A stretch of 64,000 bases of DNA, from NCBI GenBank assembly GCA_019187365.1, contig JABARE010000015.1:1-64000 (forward strand). The letters are read 5' to 3'. The number at the start of each line of letters is the position of its first letter. Position 1 is the stretch's first letter. The notes under the pieces are model-generated. The model saw only the letters and a program-made list of their open reading frames with translations. It was not told where the DNA came from and made no database searches. The translations under genes were made by a program, and so were the position numbers. The DNA comes from Saprospiraceae bacterium. GTDB taxonomy: Bacteria; Bacteroidota; Bacteroidia; Chitinophagales; Saprospiraceae. This document shows positions 36,801 through 44,896 of the stretch, one piece after another.

Positions 36801-39800
36801 TCCACAGTTGTCCACTGCATCTGCTCCGGATGCCCATGCATCCATGGAGGGGATAAGCGGAGACTGACAATCAACGGTAAAGTCACCGGGAACGTTGATC
36901 TCAGGAGCTACCGTATCGGTATAAATATTCAGCGTATAGGAGTTGTTGCATCCATTTGGATCATCGAGTATGTAGGTCACCGCGTAAATGCCGCATTCGT
37001 TGGCAACAAAGGTACCGTCGTCGCCGTTGCCGTCATCGGTTACTCCATTGCCCGTAAAGGTTCCTCCCGGAGTGTTTGGAATGAGGGTAACTTCTTCTCC
37101 CAGGCATGGGTTTACCGGAGAAATCGTAAAGCTGGCATCGAGCAAGGTGCCATCGCGGATGACGATCCTTTGGCAAAAGCCCTGTTCACACCTGAATTCA
37201 CCCATAGCCGGTGTAGCCGGGTTCGGGCCAGGGGCCGGGCCACATTCTGGTGTAACGAGCGTTTCCGTCAAACAGACGAGGAAGTGCAAGCCCCCGGCAG
37301 GGATGGTGGGATCGGTAACCGTGACAATTCCCAAATCAGGATCGATGGTGATTCCACTCAATATAGGCACAGGGAACAGCCACCACTCGCGTTCTACAGG
37401 GACGTCATAATACACACTATTCAGATGTGGAACGAAAGTCGTTTCCGGATCGTTGGCCGACCAGCAGATCTCATTCTGCATGTTGAAGTTAGGGGTTGGC
37501 TGTTCGGATATCTGCAGGCAGGCAGAACCCTGGGCGTAGCAGCCTCCTCCCGTTGCATTGGGTATGGTAGAAACGGTATAGGTAAAGCAATAGCATCCTG
37601 CCCGTGTAAAGAGCAGGTTACCTCCCATGATCACGGCTCCTGATGGAGAAGTTCCGGCAAACGACCAGGAACCTCCAGGCGTCGTGGCGTTGCTTGCAAA
37701 CAGCACCGATAAAGGCACCACCCCACCCGGTTCGACGATGCATTCAATTCGTTTGTTGACGAGTTCTGCATTGGCTAGAGGCGCAACGACGATGTTGCGC
37801 GTCAGCACGTTGGTGCAGCCGTCGGGGCTGTTGACTGTATACGTCACAGCATGGGTACCGGGGCCGGCCTCCTCCGGGCAGAACTGGTAGTCCGGGTGAC
37901 TGCCCTCGACTTCCACGCCCTCGCCGCTAAATACGCCACCGGGCGTACCGGTGACCAGGTCGTCCAGGTCCACACAGTCTGCATCTACACAGATAGGACC
38001 AAAGCCGGTCCATTCGGCGCTCGTTGCGGTGGTGGTATTGGTAACCGTTATGGTTTGGCAATAATCTTTGCGGCACTCGACAAACGTACAAGATGCGTTG
38101 TCATAATGTTCGTGCATGCAAATTGTAGTAGTGCCTGCACCAACGATCGTCACAATTCCACCTGCGGTGACGGTTGCAACTGCAGGATTGCTGGAGCTGA
38201 ATGCCCGCAGATAGAGGTTCGTTTCGGGATGCGGCGGAAGACTTTCAAGGTAGTTCGCAAGAATGTTGTAGGAGATGGTTGGAACTCCCGGAGCCCAGCA
38301 AATCTCATTGGGCATGCTGAACTTGGGAGAAGGTTCCTCGCCGACGGTCAGCCGATAGTTATAAATGTCGATACAACCGTCAGAGGCTCCAGGCCATGCT
38401 TCAACCCTGTATTCTACAACGTAACAGCCCGGATCCGTAAAGACCAGCGTATTGCTTTGAACGACACCGGTCAGACCTCCGCCCAGCGCATTTGCCGGCC
38501 AGGAAATCAGGTTCCAGGTTCCCCCCCGTGTTGCACCGGGACAGAGGAATGTCTCCAGATCAAACGTTCCCATCGTATAGTAGCTCTCGATGTAAACGGG
38601 TATATAGAATGCACTTGCATTTGGGAAACCTCCATACACCTGGGATGTACCAAGTCGACGGGTGCCACATGCCAGTGCAAACTGATTTTCAAGGCAAAAA
38701 GCATTCACCGGCGCGTAAACTTCTACGTTATGCGACATTACCGCTGTACAACCTGCACCATTTTGCACCGTGTAGGTGATGACGTGTGTGCCGGGAGTCG
38801 CATCCTCAGGACAGAACTGATAATTCGGGTGGCTGCCTTCAACGCTTACGCCTGTCCCTGTAAATACACCACCAGGGGTTCCCGTGACCAGGGCATCGAG
38901 GTCGATGCAGTCGTCTGTGGTGCAGAAGCGATAAGGAACCGGGCGCGTCCAGCTTGGATCGACTTCGACATTGGTCTCGTGAATGGTGATCCGCTCGCAA
39001 TAGGTCTGAGAACAACTAACACCTGCATCCGTAGCTCCGCATGCACCGTATGTTAGGGTTTCGGTAAGGCAAATCTCAAATACACCGGCTCCATGGATGG
39101 TTATGATTGGATTTTGCAGGGTATTGATGTCGAACGTAGGAACAGGTCCGGCACCGGAAATCAAGCTTGCAGTCCATGAGTAAGTCCTGGTTGCTGCGTT
39201 GCCAAAGGTTTCTCCCGTGTAATCCATTGGCAGGCTGAGAGATCCGTCAACGCCATCCCAGCAGGCCTCTTCCGCCATATCGAACTCTGGCTTGGGTTCT
39301 TCGACGATGAGCAGATAGACGATATCCGACATTTCGGCGCAATCCCCTACTGCACCGGCATAAGCAGCCGGAACGGTGTACTGAAGTTCATGACAACCTG
39401 GGGCCACACTCGCCGCCGTATTGCGGATGGTGATGGGGGTACCGCTGAGTTGCGTCCACGTACCACCTGGGGTGGTAGTTGGTGTGAGAAGTTCGTCCAA
39501 ATTGAAATCGACAAAAGGACCGCCGCCGCTGGGTTGGAAATCGTAACAACCCCTTGCCAGGTCAGCTACAAGGCTTGCATTTCTTGCTTCGTGAACATGG
39601 ATCAGACGGCATGCAAATTTCATGCACGGACCCTCACCGGTCATCACGCAGATCAGGTGGTAGCCAGGTCCGGCAGCAGAAGGATCAAAGTTTCCACCTG
39701 CATTATCGCCTGTATAGTCGGTTACTCCGGGACCAGACCAATATACCTCGGAATCGCCGTCGGGCGAACCTTCGTCAACCGAAGGATCCGAATTGTCGAG

Positions 39801-42800
39801 CACGAGGATGACCTCGGTTACATCTTCGCAGGTGTTCTGTGGTATGGTAAAGGAAGGATCGCTGGCTGCGTACACCACGATTTCCAGGGTATCGATGACC
39901 TGGCAGTTGACAGGCTCTGTATTGCCAATGGTATATACGGCATAGTGAACGCCCTCTCCGGCTGTCGCTGGGTTGAAATCGGCAGTCAGGCCGTTGCCAT
40001 GATCGGTCACACCGGGGCCAGACCAAACACCATATTCACCACAAATAATGGCATCCCCGTTATTTCTCAGTGTATAATTTACTCTGTCAATTGCACAGAA
40101 AGTCTGTGGGCCCGTCAAGTCGACATGTGGTTTTTGATTGATGTCAATTCGACCTCTGCATACGATATCATCCGGGCAACTTTCCACGCGGTATTCATAG
40201 AGAATGGAACCACAGCCTCCATTGTAAACCACTCCGGTGACCATATCACCTACCACTACGTTGAAGGCTGGGTTATTTGCGGTGATGCGGACGAGGCCAT
40301 TACCCGACTGAACGCCAGGCGTGGTGCTTCCGCTTGCAACACCTCCAAGATAGGAAGAGCCGCCGCCTGCACTTGCACCCCAACCACTGCCATGGTCAGA
40401 AGTGGAAGTACCACCACCGCCGCCGTAGTATCCGCCGCCGCCGCCACCACAACCGTGGGCTTGGACGTTGGTGCCGCCAAGGCCACCCAGGCCAAGTGCA
40501 CCATGGGTTGCGCCACGACCTAGCAAGCCTGCAAGGCCTCCGGCAATCTGGGAACCGCCACCTCCTCCAATGGAATTGATATAGCTTCCACCTGGATCAC
40601 CCAAAAAGCCTCCACCATTGCCGCCATTTGAATTACAGGAAGCACCTCCTCCGCCACCGGCGACCAGGACGCGGTTTGCTAAACCCGTTCCACCAACTCT
40701 GATGTCTGAAGCTCCTCCGCCACCGCCGCCATTAGCGATTTGGCCAGCAGCATCAAAACCACCATCACCTCCGCCATTGAACCCTCCTGGGTTTGTAAAT
40801 AAGAGATCAGTATTATTGGAGCCGCCCTGTCCTCCGACGAAAATATTTAATACCTGGCCCGGGGTCACATTCATCGTTCCGCTTGCATATCCACCCAGTC
40901 CTCCGGTTCCACAGAAGCCAAACCAGCTTCCATCACCTCCCTGTGCACCCCAGGCTTCTATATTGATTTGGGTCACTCCATCTGGCACAACCCAGGTTTG
41001 CATGGCTCCGGTGTGCTCAAAATCTTCAACAATGTTGCCCAAAATCCCAGCTATCGTGAACTTTCCTCCCATCGGTGCATCACTTTCCAACAGATCTGCA
41101 AACGAAATGGTCGCACCAGGCTCTAGACAGGCTGCATAAGACTGCAGCGTACAGGATCCTGGAACATGATCTTCAATTAGTATCGTAGTACAATAAATTT
41201 GCTCGCAACGCTGATCACCAACGCTTACACAAACTGTGTAAGACCCCGGACCCGGGAAACCGTCGCCGTCTGAATCATTCGGCGTAAACGAACCCGTTAC
41301 ACCATTGTCGGTGACTCCACCGCCAAACCACCTGACGTTATCTGCCGTTAGGGGATCTCCAGCAAGGTCGTTCAAATTAATCAGATTTAAAATCAGCGGC
41401 CAGGTATCCGTTTCACACAGGATGCCGGGGTTCATGATTCCATTTGCAGTTGATGAAGGACTCACTGCCTGATAGATCCTTACCACCTCTTCGCGAACAA
41501 CCGGCAGGCAAATGCCCAGGGGGTCGGCGATGGTAGCAATGATGGTATATGAACCAGCGGTTACCAATGGGTTGATGGTAACCGATGGGTAGGTTAACAA
41601 TGGGCCAATGACCGGGCCGCCAATGATTGCTGCTCCGTCTGGTCCTACCGCTGTGTATGTAACCAGGTAGTCAGCACAACCCAGATGCGTTCTGTTAAAA
41701 ATGTTAATTGAATAAGGAGCATCGTCCTGACACATGTTGGTTGGGACGTCAAAATCCAATACGGGGCATCTCCGGATTGTGATGGCAATTTGATCTGTTA
41801 TCACACCGCCGGAACAGTCATTATAGGTATAGGTGATGGACGAAACCCCACAGCCGGCATCATAGCGAGCCAAATGGGAGTTGCCGGGACCTACAGGAGG
41901 CAATAATGCAAAGGCAAGGCCGGGGGAATTTGAAATCGTCCAAACGCCACCCTCAGGAGCAGAACCCAACAACAGGGATTCCAAATCCAGCAGCTCATCA
42001 GGACACCAGCAAATGCCAAAATCATTGATCAGGAAGGGTGCAGCAAAAGACTGCTCTACCTGGATGACGCGAGTCAACTCGACATGACAGTCTGCATCTC
42101 CGACGGTGTAGGTAACGGCATAAGCGCCTGGAGCAGGAGGGTTAAAAATACCACCTCCGGCTGAGCAACGGCCGGCGGTGAGCTGGTCACCGCTCCATTC
42201 GCCGCAAGTTACTCCCGTAATAAAGGCACACAAGTCGAGAGGAAGGTCGGTCATACAAACCGGGCCGGGGTTATCCCAACCGGCATCGGCAGGATTTGCG
42301 CGAATGAATACGTCGCAGTTGGCCAGAATGCCACTTACGTTGCCGCTGCAGTCTTCGGCCCAGACCGGAATGGACTGTATGCCCAATTCGGTACAATCGA
42401 AGGTGGCCAGAGCATTGTGTTCTATTGGATCGGGATCGCAATTATCGGTAGCGACCGCTCTATCGTCAAACCAATCGGCCGGAACCGTCGCAAAGGTGTA
42501 CTGACAGGTGACGGGGTCTATGGCCAGGTTGAACGTGTCCATTGGAGTTGGACAGGTGATTGAACTGGGAGCCAGAAGGTCTTGTATCTGAATGACATCG
42601 GGGCAAACGAGCTCAACCGGGCCGTTGCCATTGCAATCCGTAAAGCTAAAGCTGACGTCCAGGGATGCCAAAGGCGGACAAACGACTGCGGAGGCGTCAA
42701 ACGGACCGGGGGGCGGTGTTTGCGTGATGGTTGTGGGATCCAGAAGGGGATCGCAGTTGTCCGAGAACAGACCGCTGGTACGGAAATCCGGGATGATGAC

Positions 42801-43901
42801 TTCGCAGTTGGCGTCGGTAGTCAGCAACACAGGTGCCGGGCAATCGCCAGGTTCCGGAGTGGGATCGGTATTGTCGTAAACCGCAACCGCAAAGGTGCAA
42901 CAGTTCGGTGGAGAACTGGTCAATGGTGGATTGAGGTTTCCGTTGCCAAAGCAGTCCTGGGCACAGATGCGCACGATCACGGTGCGCAGGGAAGGACAAC
43001 CACCTCCGGTAATGATGGGGAAGGTATTGTTTGGGAAAGGTACCGGGGCGATTACCCGCTGAGATAAGGTAAAAGGAGCGCCGCAATCGTCAACTGCCGT
43101 GACCAGCGGGCGAAAATCTTCAACGGTATACTGGCAGAAGGCATTGAAATATCGAGTCTGATCGGCGGGGCAGGTGGGGATTGGCCGTCGCGTGTCTTCG
43201 AGGGTTACGTTAAAAGTTGCCGGTGCAGAAATGTTTCCGCAGGCATCTTCTGTAGTCACCGTAATTGGGAACACGTCATTATTGGTCGGGCAGGTCAGCA
43301 CTGCAGGAAGTCCGGCAGTGATCACAACGTTGGCCCTGAGGGTGGCATCGTCGGTGCAGTTATCGTTCACCTCGGCGTTGGTGATCGTGGCGATGATGTC
43401 CGCCGCCGTCACCGTGCAACCCGGACCGGCCTGCAAGGTCACGTCACCCGGGGCGATGGTTGGAGGAGTACCGTCGACTATGGTGAATTCATCAATGTCG
43501 GTAATGGAACAGAGTATGTCGTCGCTCGGGTCGGTAAGCACCCCGAGGTAGAAGAACACTGCCACGACGTTGATATCAATCACGTCGCCGGGGCAAGATG
43601 ACGAACGGGGCAAATCGATCAGGGTTCCGGCGAGCGGCGCCTGCTCGACGGTGATCAGCACCCAGCCTCCCGGCACGTTAGCAGCGGCCGTCCAACGAGG
43701 CAGCACGTTGGGAATCACGGCGTTGCAGCCAGCATTTAGCCCGGCAGTCAATGGGGGCCCAACAGGACCAGAGAGCGTGTTGCCAGATCCAGGAGCACAC
43801 GCAGGGATTTGCGCTTGCGCCAGGTTGGTAGTAGCCAGGATCAGCACCAGGCCGAAGAACCAGGCTAAAGTCCGGTTTTGGAATGTAAAATCGCTTTTCA
43901 T
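27813..43901 (-). CDS. Giant secreted HYR-repeat protein with T9SS sorting domain (5362 aa)
   Basis: A 16-kb intact frame. A signal peptide ends near residue 30 (NLAQAQ). Then follow many Ig-like and HYR modules with recurrent TVVECDG-, D.CGN- and DTTPP-type motifs; a glycine-rich segment (residues about 950-1220) of the kind found in receptor glycine-rich domains; paired near-identical VTGTPGG modules (about 1660-2030); a non-HYR insertion (about 2640-2860); a lamin-tail-like domain (about 3270-3430; LADVNGDYLEITNFGP); a proprotein-convertase P-like domain (about 3500-3650); more HYR modules; a dockerin-like pair (about 5010-5067; IVKIQRHILGI and VTEIRKLILGI); a cohesin-like domain (about 5130-5270); and a T9SS type A tail (NTPNPFADETVISFRLP). 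It is likely a cell-surface adhesin or matrix protein. The fasciclin-type lipoprotein gene lies 30 bp upstream. Domain limits are read by eye. Confidence 0.9.
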   Translation of the reverse strand: MKSDFTFQNRTLAWFFGLVLILATTNLAQAQIPACAPGSGNTLSGPVGPPLTAGLNAGCNAVIPNVLPRWTAAANVPGGWVLITVEQAPLAGTLIDLPRSSSCPGDVIDINVVAVFFYLGVLTDPSDDILCSITDIDEFTIVDGTPPTIAPGDVTLQAGPGCTVTAADIIATITNAEVNDNCTDDATLRANVVITAGLPAVLTCPTNNDVFPITVTTEDACGNISAPATFNVTLEDTRRPIPTCPADQTRYFNAFCQYTVEDFRPLVTAVDDCGAPFTLSQRVIAPVPFPNNTFPIITGGGCPSLRTVIVRICAQDCFGNGNLNPPLTSSPPNCCTFAVAVYDNTDPTPEPGDCPAPVLLTTDANCEVIIPDFRTSGLFSDNCDPLLDPTTITQTPPPGPFDASAVVCPPLASLDVSFSFTDCNGNGPVELVCPDVIQIQDLLAPSSITCPTPMDTFNLAIDPVTCQYTFATVPADWFDDRAVATDNCDPDPIEHNALATFDCTELGIQSIPVWAEDCSGNVSGILANCDVFIRANPADAGWDNPGPVCMTDLPLDLCAFITGVTCGEWSGDQLTAGRCSAGGGIFNPPAPGAYAVTYTVGDADCHVELTRVIQVEQSFAAPFLINDFGICWCPDELLDLESLLLGSAPEGGVWTISNSPGLAFALLPPVGPGNSHLARYDAGCGVSSITYTYNDCSGGVITDQIAITIRRCPVLDFDVPTNMCQDDAPYSINIFNRTHLGCADYLVTYTAVGPDGAAIIGGPVIGPLLTYPSVTINPLVTAGSYTIIATIADPLGICLPVVREEVVRIYQAVSPSSTANGIMNPGILCETDTWPLILNLINLNDLAGDPLTADNVRWFGGGVTDNGVTGSFTPNDSDGDGFPGPGSYTVCVSVGDQRCEQIYCTTILIEDHVPGSCTLQSYAACLEPGATISFADLLESDAPMGGKFTIAGILGNIVEDFEHTGAMQTWVVPDGVTQINIEAWGAQGGDGSWFGFCGTGGLGGYASGTMNVTPGQVLNIFVGGQGGSNNTDLLFTNPGGFNGGGDGGFDAAGQIANGGGGGGASDIRVGGTGLANRVLVAGGGGGASCNSNGGNGGGFLGDPGGSYINSIGGGGGSQIAGGLAGLLGRGATHGALGLGGLGGTNVQAHGCGGGGGGYYGGGGGTSTSDHGSGWGASAGGGSSYLGGVASGSTTPGVQSGNGLVRITANNPAFNVVVGDMVTGVVYNGGCGSILYEYRVESCPDDIVCRGRIDINQKPHVDLTGPQTFCAIDRVNYTLRNNGDAIICGEYGVWSGPGVTDHGNGLTADFNPATAGEGVHYAVYTIGNTEPVNCQVIDTLEIVVYAASDPSFTIPQNTCEDVTEVILVLDNSDPSVDEGSPDGDSEVYWSGPGVTDYTGDNAGGNFDPSAAGPGYHLICVMTGEGPCMKFACRLIHVHEARNASLVADLARGCYDFQPSGGGPFVDFNLDELLTPTTTPGGTWTQLSGTPITIRNTAASVAPGCHELQYTVPAAYAGAVGDCAEMSDIVYLLIVEEPKPEFDMAEEACWDGVDGSLSLPMDYTGETFGNAATRTYSWTASLISGAGPVPTFDINTLQNPIITIHGAGVFEICLTETLTYGACGATDAGVSCSQTYCERITIHETNVEVDPSWTRPVPYRFCTTDDCIDLDALVTGTPGGVFTGTGVSVEGSHPNYQFCPEDATPGTHVITYTVQNGAGCTAVMSHNVEVYAPVNAFCLENQFALACGTRRLGTSQVYGGFPNASAFYIPVYIESYYTMGTFDLETFLCPGATRGGTWNLISWPANALGGGLTGVVQSNTLVFTDPGCYVVEYRVEAWPGASDGCIDIYNYRLTVGEEPSPKFSMPNEICWAPGVPTISYNILANYLESLPPHPETNLYLRAFSSSNPAVATVTAGGIVTIVGAGTTTICMHEHYDNASCTFVECRKDYCQTITVTNTTTATSAEWTGFGPICVDADCVDLDDLVTGTPGGVFSGEGVEVEGSHPDYQFCPEEAGPGTHAVTYTVNSPDGCTNVLTRNIVVAPLANAELVNKRIECIVEPGGVVPLSVLFASNATTPGGSWSFAGTSPSGAVIMGGNLLFTRAGCYCFTYTVSTIPNATGGGCYAQGSACLQISEQPTPNFNMQNEICWSANDPETTFVPHLNSVYYDVPVEREWWLFPVPILSGITIDPDLGIVTVTDPTIPAGGLHFLVCLTETLVTPECGPAPGPNPATPAMGEFRCEQGFCQRIVIRDGTLLDASFTISPVNPCLGEEVTLIPNTPGGTFTGNGVTDDGNGDDGTFVANECGIYAVTYILDDPNGCNNSYTLNIYTDTVAPEINVPGDFTVDCQSPLIPSMDAWASGADAVDNCGAPAITYRIFDRRSGCSPGTGTYVFEFTATDECGNTAVDYANYVVRDITPPVITGGGNLSIECGSDVYARVYQWINTNGGASATDACDGSPYLIWTNNWSGLINNYCGGQIPVTFTVTDRCGNSASVTFTLEVLDRTAPVWNILPQNVVFECDNSTDPYSQVSGWLRSNGNGIALDSCFTSVNYTNNFNGLSGGCNRNTGSALVTFTAFDVCGNSSTAQASVSVVDRTPPEITSPAKDTVVECDGQGNTREFAVWIANHGGARAIDLCSGVSCGPIPGARAAFVTGTSLPWGGGLLYDDYTTSMNQVFGAGNWDQFNFGAPAATIFSQNYRLIYIDGGDNSADEFNSFVNANRSLIESWVACGGRLFLNSAPNEGGNIDLGFGGVQIQFTPNYPPSGTWIANVTASGAILNGPYQPTGAAYSGTVFAHAIVGPPTMTVMIREVGGATRPVFAQSLWGSGVVMFGGMTPSGYHSPQPNARNLKWNILDRLNSIPLQNDINHLTDGIFVWDTTLMRTEVTCGQNRILTYMFNALDSCGNISNATIAKFIVRDTTPPVWINEPRNLVVECDGLGNVDELNRWLAANGNGVILEDPCNGTVTYEHDLVREYDRCSNTDSVIYRFTARDCSGNTSTREASFIIRDTRPPTIVSPARDTTLDCANLSGNNDDELISWLNQRAGFNTTDECSDIINYSNNYDVNNWVLGCGNTKYIDVTFIATDDCGNVTRDLARFAIVDTEPPAFLNCPPPIVQNAEKDHCDAYVTVPKLVATDNCTQSDSIVITLIYGPNPTQYRFPVGTTILKYEAVDLCGNRDTCTIKVVVNDYWDVPVITCPADLDLENTPGVCGTNNVRDIGPTSVTDVCPHTAVLYAITNEAGDTIKKGINDASGSNFPKGLNKVCYTVQDQPILLITEVTQQLGGAVIGPSTSMPSFSLADVNGDYLEITNFGPSSIDVSCLSIQIFEGGALLGTYTLPNMPGPVLPAGGVLTLKVGSAVVGYPNNPALFFYNMNLPEAAINTPRGYVLNHLGLRNLDAVTTNGYNLTGQGTPAMTAAGWSGISPTNTNRASYYRWCIFDRNIADDWRLAEACDPASIGRMNPILQQYVFPSNGLRTSVQTIAAQKDTCCFNVLVRDVEIPMCATNDTLRPTGSTNTFNGPGCYSVSLSVPANPATKIIDVWVTNLNISATNFANTEATLIAPDGTRVRLWNDGNCNGSTSLVSTRISDLDLVKLSGANCANLASGNNYLPDQPLAVLCPKSAAGVWRLEVENNASAPSSVTVNSWGLTIISQRAYAQGDTTFNNDPGQCGANFMWIHPTVMDNCCMGTVDVEYIPVPTPGCPLHAVPRGGRVDGGTKTTQYFAVGTTRVVYTLTDMSGNTGSCEFSVTIIDAEDPVFTNCPKDYTINLPGGDCFAFLEINPALWADDNCDSVLIEVNPPLNTELGIGSHKIVATATDKAGNSTMCMWTITVVESTPSGNDLSCVDLINFSLGPDCRGVITADELLAGTDYGCKDKYTIKVEDWITGQTHSNVFTTADIGRCFKVTVIDPVTGNSCWSMVCVEYKATPQIDCPDDLTITCNSSLDPSVLGYPSITSCVINYDVHWDDTIQKARDCDTPYAFIIHRTFTVVNELGNSSSCKQVIWVKAFDLNEIEWPRNYDNLDLPALNCDEKIYDKDVTPHILPSPYCVDGYLLDSAYWFATGGDPTIVDPFARDLSGDRLPMTLGWNCLDAGINEGHPSPYPVYYAQHPNWVPSRSCWGPNQVVMWHGTGAPSLNGIPISVDNKNCNLSIRYDDEVYDICENGYEILRYWKVRNMCLPPKAGVNPVEWIQVIKVLDQEGPKVLYPDTVIVGTGPWTCTGTWEVPRPWITDNCADSVRYSVRTWTGSAIQQADGSWIIINMKLGVHPVVITAEDACGNKTEKVVKVNVIDNTPPTAVCDRNIVVSISGNQSPGENFGKIFAEDINDGSFDNCQPHIFFKAIRMEHLRGTNNGSNAAQPDDGTNCAGANGDDNAVLDGNQIYFDDHIKFCCSDVNQRIMVVMRVFDADPGPGPISPTRMNQNGNLFGKFSDCMIEVEVQDKGVPTVVAPPNIVVSCWFWFDVDKLTDPNDPTFGRVVTDLSDRHKVVTTDLVCHNYCVRNDITGYPGYVPGAPPSNPPAWNRACDYYWQLFDTAHADRKYELTWGFDGYVLSNCGNTPTISVNDNRECGQGQLTRTLVARGPNNISITQTQTIWVVDCDPFYINRADNCDPDDDITWPGNCTGQATTIAGCGADLSPDNPLLGRPVVENGADDLCALISIEYVDEVFTIEPDACFKVLRHWTVIDWCQYDPNLDPNRGRWEYLQIIKVTDKIKPVVSINIGDCEPAVKTNGVCYGHLSITATATDDCSPLDWLFYEYKIDAFNDGQGKYPGFDFIVGPLTQKEYAAGRTPQFNDNPLADFPGNPFDASGTYPVGVHKICWHVEDGCGNVGINCQLFEIKDCKAPTPYCLTGVITVPMPTSKCVTIWAKDLDRGSFDNCTEQEDLLFYFNGDPSQTGITICCDDFVAAGANDELVVDVEMWVEDEEGNTDYCKTVVIVQDNQDVCPNTSPDLGRITGDLRTEKGDETELANVQMYVGAQMMREVVTRTDGQFLFGDLATGASNEYLIRPLRNDNHINGVSTGDIVKIQRHILGIEYLNTPYKLIAADVNLTDNLTASDVTEIRKLILGINTEFTKVQSWTFVPKAYVFPNPNVPYNAPREVLVPMLLPGTHTEDFVAIKMGDVTGNAIAHNFNGFTTRHDKQLHFEVEEAVLEAGKTYEIAFRASNFADVIGYQFTLNFDQSALIYDGFKAGALEMDETNFGLKFIEQGKMTTSWNNRIALSFDADEVLFTLRFVAMKDAKVSELFAVTSDITFAEAYNESLETSGVDLGVRSDNGVVEGGVFELYQNTPNPFADETVISFRLPNASPAVLTVYDVAGKVIRVYEIQGTKGMNTLRIGKDDLDVSGMLYYQLDAADHSATKRMTKLK

Positions 43902-43931
43902 GAGATTAGTTTTATTGTTGTTTTTTTAAAC

Positions 43932-44546
43932 TCACTGGATGATCTGATTGATAAACAGCAGACGGATGGCAGGACCAAGACTTGCGTCATGTTCAAGGGA
44001 AGCCTCAATATTGCCAATGCCGACGGATGTATGGTTTGCTTCGTATTTTACGATTTTGTTGCCCATGGTGCGGTAAACCATGGCTGCCCCTGCCCCGCTG
44101 GAGCGGAAAGCCAGGTGGCGGTGGAAAAACTCGAGATGTTCCTTGGTGGCCACCTCAGGATAGATAAGTTGGGTAAAACGGTCGTTTCCGAGTTGCTCAA
44201 GTGCCGCATCGGAAGGAATGAATACCAGATACTGGAACATATCCAGCCGCATGAAAGAATTCAGATAGCGCCCGCGATCCAAAAATTCGCCGTAATGTTT
44301 GTACCCCTCTCGCGCCTTAACGGCTTCGGTCAGGTCGGCGTAGGTTTTCTCGAGCACGTCTTTGGCTACGAACTCCTGGGTGGCTGGTGCGGGTGATTTA
44401 GCTGACTGGGTTGAAGGAGAAGCCTGATTAGCCACTTTGCTTCGGCAGGCACAGGATAAAAAGCACGCCATAGCCACAACCATGGCTACGTTCCATGAAA
44501 AATTGAACAACAGGCAAACGCCCGTTCTGTTTCCGCGTCTTTTCAT
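43932..44546 (-). CDS. Fasciclin-like lipoprotein (module A, upstream of the giant gene)
   Basis: An N-terminal hydrophobic stretch ends in cysteines within ACFLSCAC, consistent with a lipoprotein signal. A Ser/Pro/Ala-rich linker follows, then a fasciclin-like domain: FLDRGRYLNSFMR, FIPSDAALEQLGNDRF, and HLEFFHRHLAF in the position of the usual HV-type motif. The 204-residue start is the ATG at 44546; a TTG two codons earlier is also open. It is probably anchored in the outer membrane. Its stop is 30 bp before the giant gene, so the two are one transcription unit. A homologous lipoprotein gene (46786-47418) precedes the second HYR gene in the same way. Function is unknown; fasciclin domains commonly mediate adhesion. 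Confidence 0.75.
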   Translation of the reverse strand: MKRRGNRTGVCLLFNFSWNVAMVVAMACFLSCACRSKVANQASPSTQSAKSPAPATQEFVAKDVLEKTYADLTEAVKAREGYKHYGEFLDRGRYLNSFMRLDMFQYLVFIPSDAALEQLGNDRFTQLIYPEVATKEHLEFFHRHLAFRSSGAGAAMVYRTMGNKIVKYEANHTSVGIGNIEASLEHDASLGPAIRLLFINQIIQ

Positions 44547-44673
44547 CCTCAAGTTTGGTCAGGCAGGCAACAGCCGTCCGATGAATGATTTACATCCTCC
44601 TCAAGACTACGCTGCAACCAGACCTATATAATGCTTCGTAAGGGGTGGCTTCGTCAACCCTTATAATTCCCTG

Positions 44674-44681
44674 CAAATATA
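44674..44681 (-). promoter_or_regulatory. -7 box upstream of the lipoprotein A and giant genes
   Basis: On the minus strand it reads TATATTTG, matching TAnnTTTG, about 128 bp before the lipoprotein start. It is placed between the terminator of the preceding HYR gene and this unit. No clear -33 TTTG was found at the usual distance. Confidence 0.45.
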
Positions 44682-44841
44682 ATTGTGGTTTTCACTCGCC
44701 GCACAGAGACTGAAGAAAATTACATATATTTTTTTTAATAAATTTTAAAACTCTATATATCAATAAATAATAAATAAATTTTTTATATATACACCTATTG
44801 TTAAGATGTTCCGGCGCATGGCTCTTCTCTATCATATATAA

Positions 44842-44870
44842 AAAAAAAGGCGGATGTAACCGCCTTTTTT
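44842..44870 (-). terminator. Intrinsic terminator after the 576-aa HYR gene
   Basis: The stem GGCGG/CCGCC with a 6-nt loop is flanked by A8 on the left and T6 on the right. It lies 27 bp after the stop of the HYR gene at 44897 and works in either direction. It separates the two lipoprotein-HYR modules. Confidence 0.85.
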
Positions 44871-44896
44871 CTCATTATTTACATATTCAATAAATG

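Noticed and set aside
27846..40523. Long plus-strand frames opposite the giant gene (for example 27846-29525, 31527-32996, 37851-39056 and 39390-40523)
   Set aside because: They are antisense to an intact 16-kb coding frame, have no domains or starts with context, and arise from its codon bias.
40240..41050. Separate gene for a glycine-rich protein on either strand
   Set aside because: The segment is in frame within the giant protein, with no stop or new start, and the plus-strand frame here is Pro-rich antisense.
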